Positions 1 through 7,339 are shown, counted from the first letter of the stretch. The stretch is 26,707 bases of DNA from Sphingomonadaceae bacterium (GCA_016742125.1 JACVCM010000042.1:1-26707), one strand, 5' to 3'. The notes: a model not told the origin generated them from the letters alone. Made by a program: numbers and translations.

Positions 1-119
1 CGGGTAGCAACCCGATCAGGCCGACAGCCGTCTGGGCTGAAGGCTACCGGCTGGGGTGCAAGTTTGACGAGATGCTCGACCGCACGCTGTTTCGCGAATT
101 GACGCTCCACTCCTGTTGA
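1..119 (+). CDS. C-terminal fragment, possibly a PilZ-domain protein
   Basis: An open frame enters from the left edge (first full codon at 3) and stops with TGA at 117-119, giving 38 visible residues. The stretch WAEGYRLGCKFDEMLDRTLF has the look of the last strands of a PilZ barrel: a V/A-W-x-E-G turn, then G-x-x-F-D and a short helix. PilZ domains bind cyclic di-GMP, but the RxxxR and DxSxxG ligand motifs would lie upstream and cannot be seen. The family call is an inference from a short tail. No terminator-like T tract follows; the next gene starts 56 nt downstream on the same strand. Confidence 0.4.
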   Translation, partial: GSNPIRPTAVWAEGYRLGCKFDEMLDRTLFRELTLHSC

Positions 120-139
120 CCGTTTTCGCGGTGCCGCTA

Positions 140-163
140 TGATTTAATCATTCGATTAAATCA
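140..163. promoter_or_regulatory. AT-rich 9-bp perfect inverted repeat ahead of the acyl-CoA dehydrogenase gene
   Basis: Arms TGATTTAAT (140-148) and ATTAAATCA (155-163) are exact reverse complements around a 6-nt centre. The dyad abuts the ribosome binding site CAGGGAG (162-168) of the TTG-started gene at 176. It stands out in a GC-rich genome and has no T tract, so an operator for a TetR- or GntR-type regulator fits better than a terminator. The identity of the regulator is unknown. Confidence 0.5.
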
Positions 164-175
164 GGGAGCGCCGTC

Positions 176-1336
176 TTGGATTTCAGCCTCACCGAAGAGC
201 AGCAGGCGTTGCAGATATCGGCACGCGCATTTGCACAGAAAGAATTGTCACCTCTGGCGGCGGAAATCGAGGCACGCAATCTGCCGCCGTCACACGCCAT
301 GGTGAAACGCATGGCCGACATGGGATTTCTGGGTATCAACATTCCGGAAGAACTGGGCGGTCTGGGCTTATCGAACCTGGACGCGCTCATCGTGCTGGAG
401 GAACTCGCGAAAGTTTCGAGCGCGGTTGCGTTCCCGGCGTTCGAGGCGAATGTCGGGCCGGTTCACGCCATCCGCCATTTCGCACCGGATGCGCTGAAAC
501 AACGGATCGTTCCGGCGGTCTGTCGCGGCGAGATGATCGTCGCCGTGTCCATGTCGGAGCCCGATGCCGGGACGGCGTTGACCGACCTCAAGACGCTGGG
601 GGTCATCGAGGGCGACCATGTCACCATCAACGGCAGCAAGCGCTGGTGCTCGGGCGGTGGGCATAGCGATGCCTATCTGGTCTACACGCGGCTGTCGGAC
701 GCGCCGGGTGCCAAAGGCATCGGCGCAGTGCTGGTCGAAAAAGGCGTGCCGGGCTTGAGTTTCGGCGACCCTGAAACACTGATGGGCTTTCGCGGCGTCC
801 CCTCGGCAGATATCTTCCTCGACAATGTACAGGTTCCTGTCGGTAATATCGTTGTTCCCGCTGGCGGCTTTGCGAAGCTGATGGAGGCCTTCGACCTCGA
901 ACGCTGCGGCAATGCGACGATGGCACTGGCGCAGGCATCGGGCGCGCTGGAGGATGTGCTGATTTATGTGCAGGAGCGCCAGCAATTCGGCAAACCGCTC
1001 GCTGACTTTCAGGCGGTGCAGATGAAAATGGCGGAAATGCAGATGGAAGTCGAAGCGGCGCGGCTGCTGATCTGGCGCGCGGCGGCGAATGCCGACAAAG
1101 GACTACCATCGATTTTGGACAGTAGCACGGCAAAATGCTTTGCGAACCAGATTGCCCGCAATGTCACGGGCAATGCGGTGCAGATGATGGGCGGCTATGG
1201 CTATTCGACCGCTTATCCCATGGAACGCCGGATGCGCGATGCCTGGGGCTGGGGTATTGCAGGCGGTGCGATCGACATCCAGAAGGTTAATATTGCGAGC
1301 GCCATGGTGGGTCGAAGGTTCGATCAGCGGCGATAG
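176..1336 (+). CDS. Acyl-CoA dehydrogenase family protein
   Basis: A flavoenzyme of 386 residues, expected to oxidise an acyl-CoA to the 2-enoyl-CoA with FAD in the cytoplasm. The N-terminal helical domain (MDFSLTEEQQALQ onward), the middle beta domain (VSMSEPDAGTALTD near 125-137; GSKRWCSGG near 153-161) and the C-terminal helical domain (RQQFGKPLADFQ near 268-279; GGYGYSTAYPMER near 339-351) are all present. The usual catalytic Glu of the medium-chain type (YEGT motif) is replaced by Gly363. A Glu sits at 242 in FDLER, the place used as the base in isovaleryl-CoA dehydrogenase. The TTG start at 176 is supported by CAGGGAG 7 nt upstream and by the family's usual N-terminus. Substrate is not predictable; no beta-oxidation neighbours are visible. 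Confidence 0.9.
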   Translation: MDFSLTEEQQALQISARAFAQKELSPLAAEIEARNLPPSHAMVKRMADMGFLGINIPEELGGLGLSNLDALIVLEELAKVSSAVAFPAFEANVGPVHAIRHFAPDALKQRIVPAVCRGEMIVAVSMSEPDAGTALTDLKTLGVIEGDHVTINGSKRWCSGGGHSDAYLVYTRLSDAPGAKGIGAVLVEKGVPGLSFGDPETLMGFRGVPSADIFLDNVQVPVGNIVVPAGGFAKLMEAFDLERCGNATMALAQASGALEDVLIYVQERQQFGKPLADFQAVQMKMAEMQMEVEAARLLIWRAAANADKGLPSILDSSTAKCFANQIARNVTGNAVQMMGGYGYSTAYPMERRMRDAWGWGIAGGAIDIQKVNIASAMVGRRFDQRR

Positions 1337-1337
1337 A

Positions 1338-1384
1338 GTCCTTCGAGACGGGGCTGCGACTTTCGCTCAGCCCCTCCTCAGGAC
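1338..1384. repeat. REP-like palindromic element between convergent genes
   Basis: The outer arms GTCCT (1338-1342) and AGGAC (1380-1384) enclose a GC-rich stem GGGGCTG (1350-1356) / CAGCCCC (1368-1374). The wording (CCTTCGAGAC ... CCTCAGGACGAGCGG) resembles an intergenic palindrome that I recall as repeated many times in sphingomonad genomes. It fills nearly all of the 61-nt gap between two convergent genes. It may act as a bidirectional transcription end or as an mRNA 3'-end stabiliser. Confidence 0.6.
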
Positions 1385-1397
1385 GAGCGGGGAGACA

Positions 1398-2708
1398 TCA
1401 ATCCAGATCCCAAGCCCGTTCCCCATGACTGGCGATATCGAGGCCGTCACGCTCTGCATCTTCGCTCACGCGCATCGGCAGGATCATGGCGACCATATAA
1501 CCGATGATCAGGGTGACGACGGCGGAATAAACCGCGACGATGGCGACACCCTTGGTCTGCGCCCAAAGCTGCGACGCCATCGTCGCTCCCTCGGCGTAAC
1601 CGACACCGCCAAAGCCTTCGCTGGCGAACACGGCCAGAAGCAGCGAGCCCATCATCCCGCCGACCCCGTGCACAGCAAACACGTCCAGCGAATCGTCTAT
1701 TTTCAGTGTGCCCTTGATCAACCCAACGAACCAGAAACATACCAGTCCTGCTAGCAAACCCATGATCACAGCGCCGCCGGGTCCCACCGTGCCCGCTGCC
1801 GGGGTGATTGTCGCAAGTCCCGCAATCGCGCCTGTGGCAAGCCCCACAGCGGTGGCCTTGCCAACCTTGATCCGCTCGATCAGCATCCAGACCAGAGCCG
1901 CAACCGAAGCCGCCACGTGCGTATTGATAATTGCGCTTGCCGCCGCATCATTTGCCGCCAGCGCCGAACCTCCGTTAAAGCCGAACCAGCCGACCCACAG
2001 CAAGCCTGCGCCTGCAACGGTCAAGGCGGGGCTGTGCGGCAGCATCAGCGTTTTCGGAAAGCCGATCCGTTTGCCGAGCATGAGCGCCACGACCAGCGCC
2101 GATATGCCGGCGGTAGTGTGCACGACTATGCCGCCAGCAAAATCGATCACGCCCTGTTCAGCCAGAAAGCCGCCGCCCCAGACCGATCGCGTGACCGGTA
2201 CATAAACCAGCAATGACCATAAGGCGCTGAAGGCGACAACCCAGCCGAACCGCGCGCGCTCGACCCACGCGCCAACGATCAGGGCGGGGGTAATGACGGC
2301 AAACGTCATCTGGAACAGCGCAAATGAGAGTTCCCCTATACTCTGGTCTTCACGGATCGAGTCGAGCAATCCACCAAACATGAAATTGTCAGCTGCGCCG
2401 ATATAGCTGTTGCCATTGACCGAAAAAGCGAGGCTATATCCGGCGACAATCCAGATTACCGACGCACTCGCCGCAATCGCGCCGCACTGCACCAGCACCG
2501 ACAGAAAATTCTTGGCCCTCACCAGACCGCCATAGAAAAGGGCGAGCCCGGGCAGCGTCATCATCAGCACCAGTGCCGACGCAGTCAGTATCCACGCGCT
2601 ATCCCCGCTATTGGCCTCTGGAACCGCAACCAGCGCGTCCTGGGCAAGCGCAGGCGCGGCCGTCAATGCGCTTAGCGCGAATGCCATAGTCAACATTTTC
2701 CGGTTCAT
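1398..2708 (-). CDS. amtB: Ammonium transporter (Amt/MEP/Rh family)
   Basis: A 436-residue inner-membrane ammonium channel. It has a cleavable-looking N-terminus (MNRKMLTMAFALSALTAAPALAQ) followed by about 11 hydrophobic segments. Family marks are the signature DFAGGIVVHTTAGISAL (189-205), the pore twin histidines H197 and H347 (FAVHGVGG), D189, W177 in VWGGGF, and WFGFNGGSA (241-249). The conserved cytoplasmic tail DGLDIASHGERAWD, which touches the PII protein GlnK, is also present. The ATG at 2706-2708 follows GGGAG at a sensible distance. No glnK/glnB gene is adjacent and I see no sigma-54 promoter in the 106 nt upstream, so the usual glnK-amtB arrangement is absent here. It is convergent with the acyl-CoA dehydrogenase gene. 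Confidence 0.95.
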   Translation of the reverse strand: MNRKMLTMAFALSALTAAPALAQDALVAVPEANSGDSAWILTASALVLMMTLPGLALFYGGLVRAKNFLSVLVQCGAIAASASVIWIVAGYSLAFSVNGNSYIGAADNFMFGGLLDSIREDQSIGELSFALFQMTFAVITPALIVGAWVERARFGWVVAFSALWSLLVYVPVTRSVWGGGFLAEQGVIDFAGGIVVHTTAGISALVVALMLGKRIGFPKTLMLPHSPALTVAGAGLLWVGWFGFNGGSALAANDAAASAIINTHVAASVAALVWMLIERIKVGKATAVGLATGAIAGLATITPAAGTVGPGGAVIMGLLAGLVCFWFVGLIKGTLKIDDSLDVFAVHGVGGMMGSLLLAVFASEGFGGVGYAEGATMASQLWAQTKGVAIVAVYSAVVTLIIGYMVAMILPMRVSEDAERDGLDIASHGERAWDLD

Positions 2709-2814
2709 TTTCCGCTCCCGCCCGAATATGCTTTTGGCGCGTCCTAATGCAGCAACAGGCTAGTTTGAAAGCGAAAATTACGGTTAATACAGTCCCGGCG
2801 ACCGAATGCTACGC

Positions 2815-3831
2815 CTAACTCCATCCCTCCAGCACCTGGTCGTGCGGCCTGTGCCCATCTGCCCACATGCGAATATTGGCTATGACCCTTTCGCCCGATG
2901 CCTCGCGGCCTTCGAAAGTGGCGCTACCCAGATGGGGCAGCAACACGACGTTAGGGATGGCAAAAAGCCGTGAATCTACCGCTGGTTCGTGCGTGTAGAC
3001 GTCAAGACCTGCGCCGGCGATCCGTCCGCTTTCAAGGGCATCGATAAGGGCATCCTCATCGATCAACTCACCACGCGAACTGTTGATAACATAGGCATCC
3101 GGTTTCATCAACGCGATCCGGTCTGCATTGATCAGTTTTTCGGTTTCGACGGTAAGGGGGCAATGAAGCGAGACGATATCTGCGCGGGCCACCAGCCGGT
3201 CGAGGTCGGGCTCATAGGTCACACCCAACTCTTCCTCGACACTTGCGGGCAGGCGATGCCGCTTGTTGTAAAGGATATTCAGGCCGAACGCCCTTGCCCG
3301 AATGGCCACGGCCTCGCCAATACGACCAAGGCCGATAATGCCAAGCGTCTTGCCGCCAATCCGGTGGCCAAGCATGCCGGTTGGACTCCATCCCTGCCAT
3401 TCGCCGCTGCGCATCAGCCGGTGGCCTTCGCCAAGGCGGCGCGGGACGTTAAGGATAAGCGCCATGGTCAGGTCCGCGGTATCATCGGTAAAGACCCCCG
3501 GCGTGTTTGTGACAATGATCCCCTTGGCCTTTGCTGCGGCCAGATCGATGTGATTCACACCCGCGCCGTAATTGGCAATGAGTTTCAGGCGAGGGGGGGC
3601 TGCCGCAATCAGGGCGGCGTCTATGCTGTCGGTAACGGTGGGAACCAGCACATCGCAGTCCGCCATAGCGGCAGCAAGCTGATCCTGCGAAAACGGCGCA
3701 TCGTCCCGATTGAATTGCGCATCGAACAATTCTGACATTCGCTTCTCAACCGGTGGAAGCAGTTTGCGTGTCACGTGAATGCGGGGGCGTTCGATGCGGT
3801 GAAGTTCTGGCATCCGACGACTAAAGCGCAT
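2815..3831 (-). CDS. D-2-hydroxyacid dehydrogenase (glyoxylate/hydroxypyruvate reductase-like)
   Basis: A soluble NAD(P)-dependent enzyme of 338 residues that should reduce a 2-oxoacid such as glyoxylate or hydroxypyruvate to the D-hydroxyacid. The Rossmann motif GLGRIG is at 167-172, and the catalytic triad reads Arg253 (NSSRGELID), Glu282 (HEPAVD) and His300 (LLPHLGSAT). The N-terminal substrate domain begins RPRIHVTRKLLPPV, typical of GyaR/GhrB-like enzymes. The start is uncertain: the ATG at 3829-3831 and one six codons later (3811-3813) both lack a good ribosome binding site, and the shorter form fits family length better. It is divergent from the SH3 gene. Exact substrate is an inference. 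Confidence 0.88.
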   Translation of the reverse strand: MRFSRRMPELHRIERPRIHVTRKLLPPVEKRMSELFDAQFNRDDAPFSQDQLAAAMADCDVLVPTVTDSIDAALIAAAPPRLKLIANYGAGVNHIDLAAAKAKGIIVTNTPGVFTDDTADLTMALILNVPRRLGEGHRLMRSGEWQGWSPTGMLGHRIGGKTLGIIGLGRIGEAVAIRARAFGLNILYNKRHRLPASVEEELGVTYEPDLDRLVARADIVSLHCPLTVETEKLINADRIALMKPDAYVINSSRGELIDEDALIDALESGRIAGAGLDVYTHEPAVDSRLFAIPNVVLLPHLGSATFEGREASGERVIANIRMWADGHRPHDQVLEGWS

Positions 3832-3857
3832 TTCGGAACGACGTCAAGACAGGACGG

Positions 3858-3887
3858 TTGCGCAATCGATATGGCTTACAGTATAGA
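3858..3887 (+). promoter_or_regulatory. Possible sigma-70-type promoter for the SH3 gene
   Basis: TTGCGC (3858-3863), an 18-nt spacer and TATAGA (3882-3887) would start transcription about 15-20 nt before the ATG at 3909. The -35 match is weak. The call rests on spacing and position. Confidence 0.3.
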
Positions 3888-3908
3888 ATGGAGCGCTGGG
3901 GTAAGATT

Positions 3909-4394
3909 ATGGCAAATCAGGCAAATTTCATTTTCCCGTCTATCATGATCGGTGCCGCGCTTTTAGGCGCCACGGCGGCAGTCGGCCAGTCTCAGCAAAA
4001 AACGCCCTATTGGGCGTCGATTGAAGAAGCCGAGGCGCGGATGCGCACCGGCCCCAGTACCGAATTCCCTGTGAAATGGGTCTACAAGCGCCAAAATCTG
4101 CCGGTAAAGGTTGTGGCGGTGCACAGCGTGTGGCGCAAGGTAGAAGACCCGGATGGCGATCAGGGATGGATGCATGTCCGTCTGCTGAGTCCCAATCGCA
4201 CCGGGCTTGTCATCGGCGACAGCATTGGCGCGCTGCGCGACGCGCCGCAGGCATCGGCCCGGATTTCCTGGCGGGTGGAACCCGGGGTCGTGGGGCGCAT
4301 CGACGAATGCGACAAAGGCTGGTGCCGCTTCGAAAATGCCGGTCGATACGGATATATCCAGACCGACCGGCTTTGGGGCGATGAAGCCCCCTAG
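3909..4394 (+). CDS. Secreted SH3-domain protein
   Basis: A protein of 161 residues. After a hydrophobic N-terminus (IFPSIMIGAALLGATAAVG, about residues 8-26, probably cleaved or an anchor) come two bacterial SH3-like repeats. The first runs about 38-95 (ARMRTGPSTEFPVKWVYKRQ... VWRKVEDPDGDQGWMHVRLL) and the second about 103-155 (ALRDAPQASARISWRVEPG... GWCRFENAGRYGYIQTDRLWG). Such repeats usually bind cell wall or proteins in the periplasm. The start at ATG 3909 is chosen because it gives a proper signal peptide and follows GGGGTA; an upstream TTG at 3858 overlaps the likely promoter. Its TAG stop shares the tetranucleotide CTAG (4391-4394) with the stop of the opposing gene. Confidence 0.8.
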   Translation: MANQANFIFPSIMIGAALLGATAAVGQSQQKTPYWASIEEAEARMRTGPSTEFPVKWVYKRQNLPVKVVAVHSVWRKVEDPDGDQGWMHVRLLSPNRTGLVIGDSIGALRDAPQASARISWRVEPGVVGRIDECDKGWCRFENAGRYGYIQTDRLWGDEAP

Positions 4395-5209
4395 GCTGTT
4401 AGGGGCACCTCGGACGGAGTGCTGTTCTTACGCTGCCGGCGTGCCACCTCCTCGAACCTTTCACGATATTTCGGATGTTCTGTCCCCATCCACTTGTCCC
4501 AGAATGTGAAGTACAAACCGTAGTTATGGTTGAAGCTGCCATTATGGTGGAGGTCGTGATGCACCGTGGTATTGATCCAGCGGGTCAGCGGCGTTGACAA
4601 CCACCACCGTGGGAAGAATTCAAACCCTGCATGGCCCATTGCATTGCGGATGATCTGGAAATTGAGCCATGTAAACAACACCCAGCCCGGTGTTGGCACG
4701 AAAAACTGCCAGATTGGCACGAACAGGAACATCACGGCCGCCTCGGGAACAGCAAAGCTATAGGCTGCCCAAGGTGTCGGCGTAATCGAGCGGTGATGCG
4801 CGCGATGAAAGGTCTTGAAGAGCCTGGGATGGTGCATCGCACGGTGCGCCCAGTAAAAATAGGCATCATGCGCAACAATGATGGCCGCGAGCAAAGCAAG
4901 GTCGGTCCAAAGGCCAAAGCTCTCTCCCAACGGATCGTAAATGACGCCGGTCTGCTTCCCCCAAATCAGGAAACAGGCACCGATGATGTAGACGAATACA
5001 GATTGCAACGATTGTAGAAATTCGCGCCGCATGTCGGCGAAGGTTGCTTCGCGCGCCTGTATCTTTCTGGTCTTCAGGGCGGTGAGGCGCAGCAGTGCGA
5101 CAATCGCGAATGTGAGAGATGCGGCAATCATGTAGCGTCCGAAATCGAACGCAAAAATATGCTGGCCCTTGGCAAGCAGAATATCAAGGGGAGGAATTCC
5201 AGTGGTCAT
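4391..5209 (-). CDS. Sterol desaturase / fatty acid hydroxylase family membrane protein
   Basis: A 272-residue integral membrane di-iron enzyme with at least three hydrophobic segments (about 26-42, 68-84, 102-114, 156-184). The histidine clusters of the superfamily are complete: H114-x7-H122-x3-HH (126-127), H135-x2-HH (138-139), and HH-x2-HH (217-222) with H228. They bind two irons for O2-dependent C-H hydroxylation or desaturation of a lipid. The closing motif NYGLYFTFWDKWMGT is typical. The start has a strong site AAGGACAGG. The upstream gene on the same strand is a membrane-bound AraC-type regulator ending 91 nt before, with a dyad operator candidate in between. The lipid substrate is unknown; a sterol need not be involved. 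Confidence 0.88.
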   Translation of the reverse strand: MTTGIPPLDILLAKGQHIFAFDFGRYMIAASLTFAIVALLRLTALKTRKIQAREATFADMRREFLQSLQSVFVYIIGACFLIWGKQTGVIYDPLGESFGLWTDLALLAAIIVAHDAYFYWAHRAMHHPRLFKTFHRAHHRSITPTPWAAYSFAVPEAAVMFLFVPIWQFFVPTPGWVLFTWLNFQIIRNAMGHAGFEFFPRWWLSTPLTRWINTTVHHDLHHNGSFNHNYGLYFTFWDKWMGTEHPKYRERFEEVARRQRKNSTPSEVPLTA

Positions 5210-5287
5210 GTGGCCTGTCCTTGCAGTTGATGCCGATCATCTACCTGCTTTCACAATTGTTTGCCGCCCGTTTTCCGACTTCGGCTA

Positions 5288-5305
5288 GCCGATTCCGAAA
5301 TCAGC
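5288..5305. promoter_or_regulatory. Candidate operator, copy 1 of an 18-bp dyad flanking the AraC-type gene
   Basis: GCCGATTCCGAAATCAGC here matches the sequence on the minus strand at 6377-6394 in 17 of 18 positions. The site is itself nearly palindromic, as expected for a dimeric regulator. It overlaps the stop codon of the AraC-type gene (5301-5303) and lies 79-96 nt upstream of the desaturase ATG. Nearby, TTCCGA occurs twice in direct orientation (5273-5278 and 5293-5298, 20 nt apart), flanking a 12-bp palindrome TCGGCTAGCCGA (5281-5292). Confidence 0.55.
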
Positions 5306-6362
5306 CAGCAAAGCGGGCGCGAAATTCGCTTGGAGTCATCCCTTCGGCTTCGCGGAAAGCCCGGTTGAACGGACCGAGCGAACCAAAGCCTGCGTCGAGC
5401 GCGATGGTGATAATTGGCACCTCCCGCTGACTGGCATCGGAGAGCGCCGCCTTTACTTCCGCAAGCCGGTAGCCATTGAGAAAGGACGAGAAATTGCGAT
5501 GTCCCATCTGCCGATTGATCGTCCGGCGCAACCTGTATTCCTGCTCACCCAGTTGTGCGGCCAGTTTGGCAATCGATAGCGTCTCGTCACGGTGCGGCAT
5601 TTCGCGCTTCATATATTCCAGCAACTTGTCGGCCAAGGGATCGTCGATCGTTGCGGGAACCGACCGCCGGCCTTGATCGACGGGCACTGCGAACAGATCA
5701 GACTGACGCATCCTGAACATTGCGGCACAAAATGCCAGAATAACGAGCACGGCGAGGCTTCCCATGACATGCTGTCGCTGATGACTGATCCAGCCATTAT
5801 GCGCTGCAACTTCGGTCAGCGCGATCAGGATGACATAGATCCCGACGACGAAAACCATCCGCGTGCGCAGTTTGCGACGGCCCTCGATTAAATCGCCCTC
5901 TCGCCCACGCCACATCTCGATCAGAGCGGCACCCGCGAAGGCTAGCATAGCTACCCGAAAGATGACGCCCGACGCGGTGTTAATCCATCCGTCTTCGGGA
6001 AAGGTCAGCTGCACAACAGCCGTGTTGGCGACACTGGCACCCACCAATGCAAGGTCGCGAGGTCGGAACCGCTGTTCATCGTTGAACCACGACTTCGTAA
6101 ACAGCCAGAAAAGCCCGGGCGTGGAACCAGCGCCGAGCGCGAACACCAGACCGATTATGAGGGGCCGTTGATACCAGCCGATTGTAACGACAATGTAGCA
6201 GCAAATTGCGGCATTCATCGCCACTGCAAGCCTGGCCGCCAGTACGCCGCCATGATCGCGCAGCAATATCCAGCTCCACAGCGCCAGCAGTGAGATCGAC
6301 CCGCCCCGGGCCATCAAGTCGATCTGGTCGAATAACGTCATTGCGTGTTGCTGGCATAACAC
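5301..6362 (-). CDS. Membrane-bound AraC-family transcriptional regulator
   Basis: A protein of 353 residues. The first 230 or so contain about six to seven hydrophobic segments (for example SISLLALWSWILL, CCYIVVTIGW, LIIGLVFALGAG, MVFVVGIYVILIALT, GSLAVLVILAFCAAMF). A linker leads to a C-terminal AraC/XylS double helix-turn-helix from about 243: LSIAKLAAQLGEQEYRLRRTINRQMG then IITIALDAGFGSLGPFNRAFREAEGMTPSEFRARF. This architecture suggests a membrane sensor that binds DNA from the membrane. The start may be eight residues in (ATG 6339-6341); neither start has a clear ribosome binding site. It lies just upstream of the desaturase gene on the same strand and is flanked by two copies of an 18-bp dyad, so autoregulation and control of the desaturase is the natural inference. 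The inducer is unknown. Confidence 0.88.
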   Translation of the reverse strand: MLCQQHAMTLFDQIDLMARGGSISLLALWSWILLRDHGGVLAARLAVAMNAAICCYIVVTIGWYQRPLIIGLVFALGAGSTPGLFWLFTKSWFNDEQRFRPRDLALVGASVANTAVVQLTFPEDGWINTASGVIFRVAMLAFAGAALIEMWRGREGDLIEGRRKLRTRMVFVVGIYVILIALTEVAAHNGWISHQRQHVMGSLAVLVILAFCAAMFRMRQSDLFAVPVDQGRRSVPATIDDPLADKLLEYMKREMPHRDETLSIAKLAAQLGEQEYRLRRTINRQMGHRNFSSFLNGYRLAEVKAALSDASQREVPIITIALDAGFGSLGPFNRAFREAEGMTPSEFRARFAG

Positions 6363-6376
6363 AGACCATGCGACAA

Positions 6377-6394
6377 GCTGATTTCGAAATCGGC
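6377..6394. promoter_or_regulatory. Candidate operator, copy 2 of the 18-bp dyad
   Basis: GCTGATTTCGAAATCGGC contains a perfect 12-bp palindrome GATTTCGAAATC (6380-6391). Its reverse complement differs from the copy at 5288-5305 by one base. It sits 15-32 nt upstream of the AraC-type gene's first ATG and within the divergent region shared with the GNAT-like gene, so one bound regulator could affect both. Confidence 0.6.
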
Positions 6395-6468
6395 CATGTT
6401 GCGGGACGTTCAGTGATTATTTTCAAATTGCCGTTATGGCAGAAGCGAATTGTACAACGGAGCCGAAC

Positions 6469-7143
6469 GTGCCGGATATTGCCAGCCTCAAATTATTGGG
6501 ACTAGCGGGCGTCGTATCTTACGCCGCTGCCCGGTTGGCGGCCAAGGCAGGCATGATCGGCTATAGCCGGTGCCTCCTGGTCGCAGTGCCGCTGTCGAAT
6601 ATGCCGGCTATGCCCGGCGGCTTTCGCGTTATCCCGTTGACGCTCGACCAACTGGCCACGCATTCGATCGACATTCCGCCTTCGGTGCAGAAGGCACGTT
6701 TCGATCAAGGGATGACCTGCCTTGGTGCATTCAACCGGCGCGATGAACTGGTGGGCGTGACCTGGGTCGGTAAGGGGCCATTTCAGGAGGATATCATCCA
6801 TGTACGTTTCGCCGTGCCGCCCGACGCAGCATGGGACACCGGTCTTTGGATTGCACCACGCCACCGGTTGGGGAGGGGCTTCGCCGCGCTGTGGGCTGGA
6901 ACGGCAGACTGGTTGCGGGAGAACAACCGCCAGTGGTCGACGAGCTGGATTGCAGATTACAACCTGCCATCGCTGCTATCGCACAAGCGCATGGGTGCAA
7001 AGACACTGGGGCACATCCTGATCCTTCGCTTTTTCCGTTGGCAGTATATGGCCCAGGGCGAGCCCCGGCTTGTGCGTCTTTCCGGGCCGCCAGCGAATCA
7101 CAATGTCCAGCCCGACCCGCAAATCGCATCGGTCCAGGCTTGA
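6469..7143 (+). CDS. GNAT-like acyltransferase, function unknown
   Basis: A 224-residue protein. The middle reads like a GNAT fold: a beta strand with DELVGVTWVGKG, an IHVRFAVPPDAAWDTGLWIAPRHRLGRGFAALWAGTA segment in which RHRLGRG resembles the acetyl-CoA pyrophosphate loop, and a late INS-like helix (DYNLPSLLSHKRMGAKTLGHILILRF). The N-terminus has a weak hydrophobic stretch (LLGLAGVVSYAAARLAA). The GTG at 6469 is preferred because CGGAG lies 6 nt before it, while the in-frame ATG at 6436 has no ribosome binding site. Substrate is not predictable. It is divergent from the AraC-type gene and ends 14 nt from a small convergent membrane protein gene. Confidence 0.65.
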   Translation: MPDIASLKLLGLAGVVSYAAARLAAKAGMIGYSRCLLVAVPLSNMPAMPGGFRVIPLTLDQLATHSIDIPPSVQKARFDQGMTCLGAFNRRDELVGVTWVGKGPFQEDIIHVRFAVPPDAAWDTGLWIAPRHRLGRGFAALWAGTADWLRENNRQWSTSWIADYNLPSLLSHKRMGAKTLGHILILRFFRWQYMAQGEPRLVRLSGPPANHNVQPDPQIASVQA

Positions 7144-7157
7144 TTGCAGCCCGGTAC

Positions 7158-7301
7158 CTAACGATAGAAACGCTTTCGCTTCTGGCGCTCCTGACGCTGA
7201 CGCATGCGGTATCTGGCCAGTATAATAACAAATACTGAAATCATCAGTATAGTGATAATCAATGCAAGCATTTGCCGTATTTCGGGATCTAGCAGGTCCA
7301 A
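7158..7301 (-). CDS. Small single-span membrane protein, 47 residues
   Basis: A short minus-strand frame starts with TTG at 7299-7301 behind a strong ribosome binding site, AAGGA with 7 nt spacing, and ends with TAG at 7158-7160. The product has an acidic start (MDLLDPEIRQ), one hydrophobic helix MLALIITILMISVFVIILA (11-29) and a very basic, Gln-rich tail (RYRMRQRQERQKRKRFYR). That is the pattern of a cytoplasm-tail-in bitopic peptide. A stop codon lies upstream in frame, so no longer form exists from this promoter region. An internal ATG at codon 11 is the alternative start. I do not recognise a family. It fills the space between the GNAT-like gene and polA, convergent with the former and divergent from the latter. 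Confidence 0.6.
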   Translation of the reverse strand: MDLLDPEIRQMLALIITILMISVFVIILARYRMRQRQERQKRKRFYR

Positions 7302-7339
7302 GGCTGGTTCCTTCGCTTTGAATCCCCATCCCGACGCAT

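Noticed and set aside
2709..2814. Sigma-54 promoter for the ammonium transporter gene
   Set aside because: No TGGC-N8-TTGC-like pair with correct spacing is present on the minus strand.
5288..6394. Reading the 18-bp inverted pair around the AraC-type gene as transposon ends
   Set aside because: No transposase, no target-site duplication seen, and the copies are themselves dyads, which suits an operator better.
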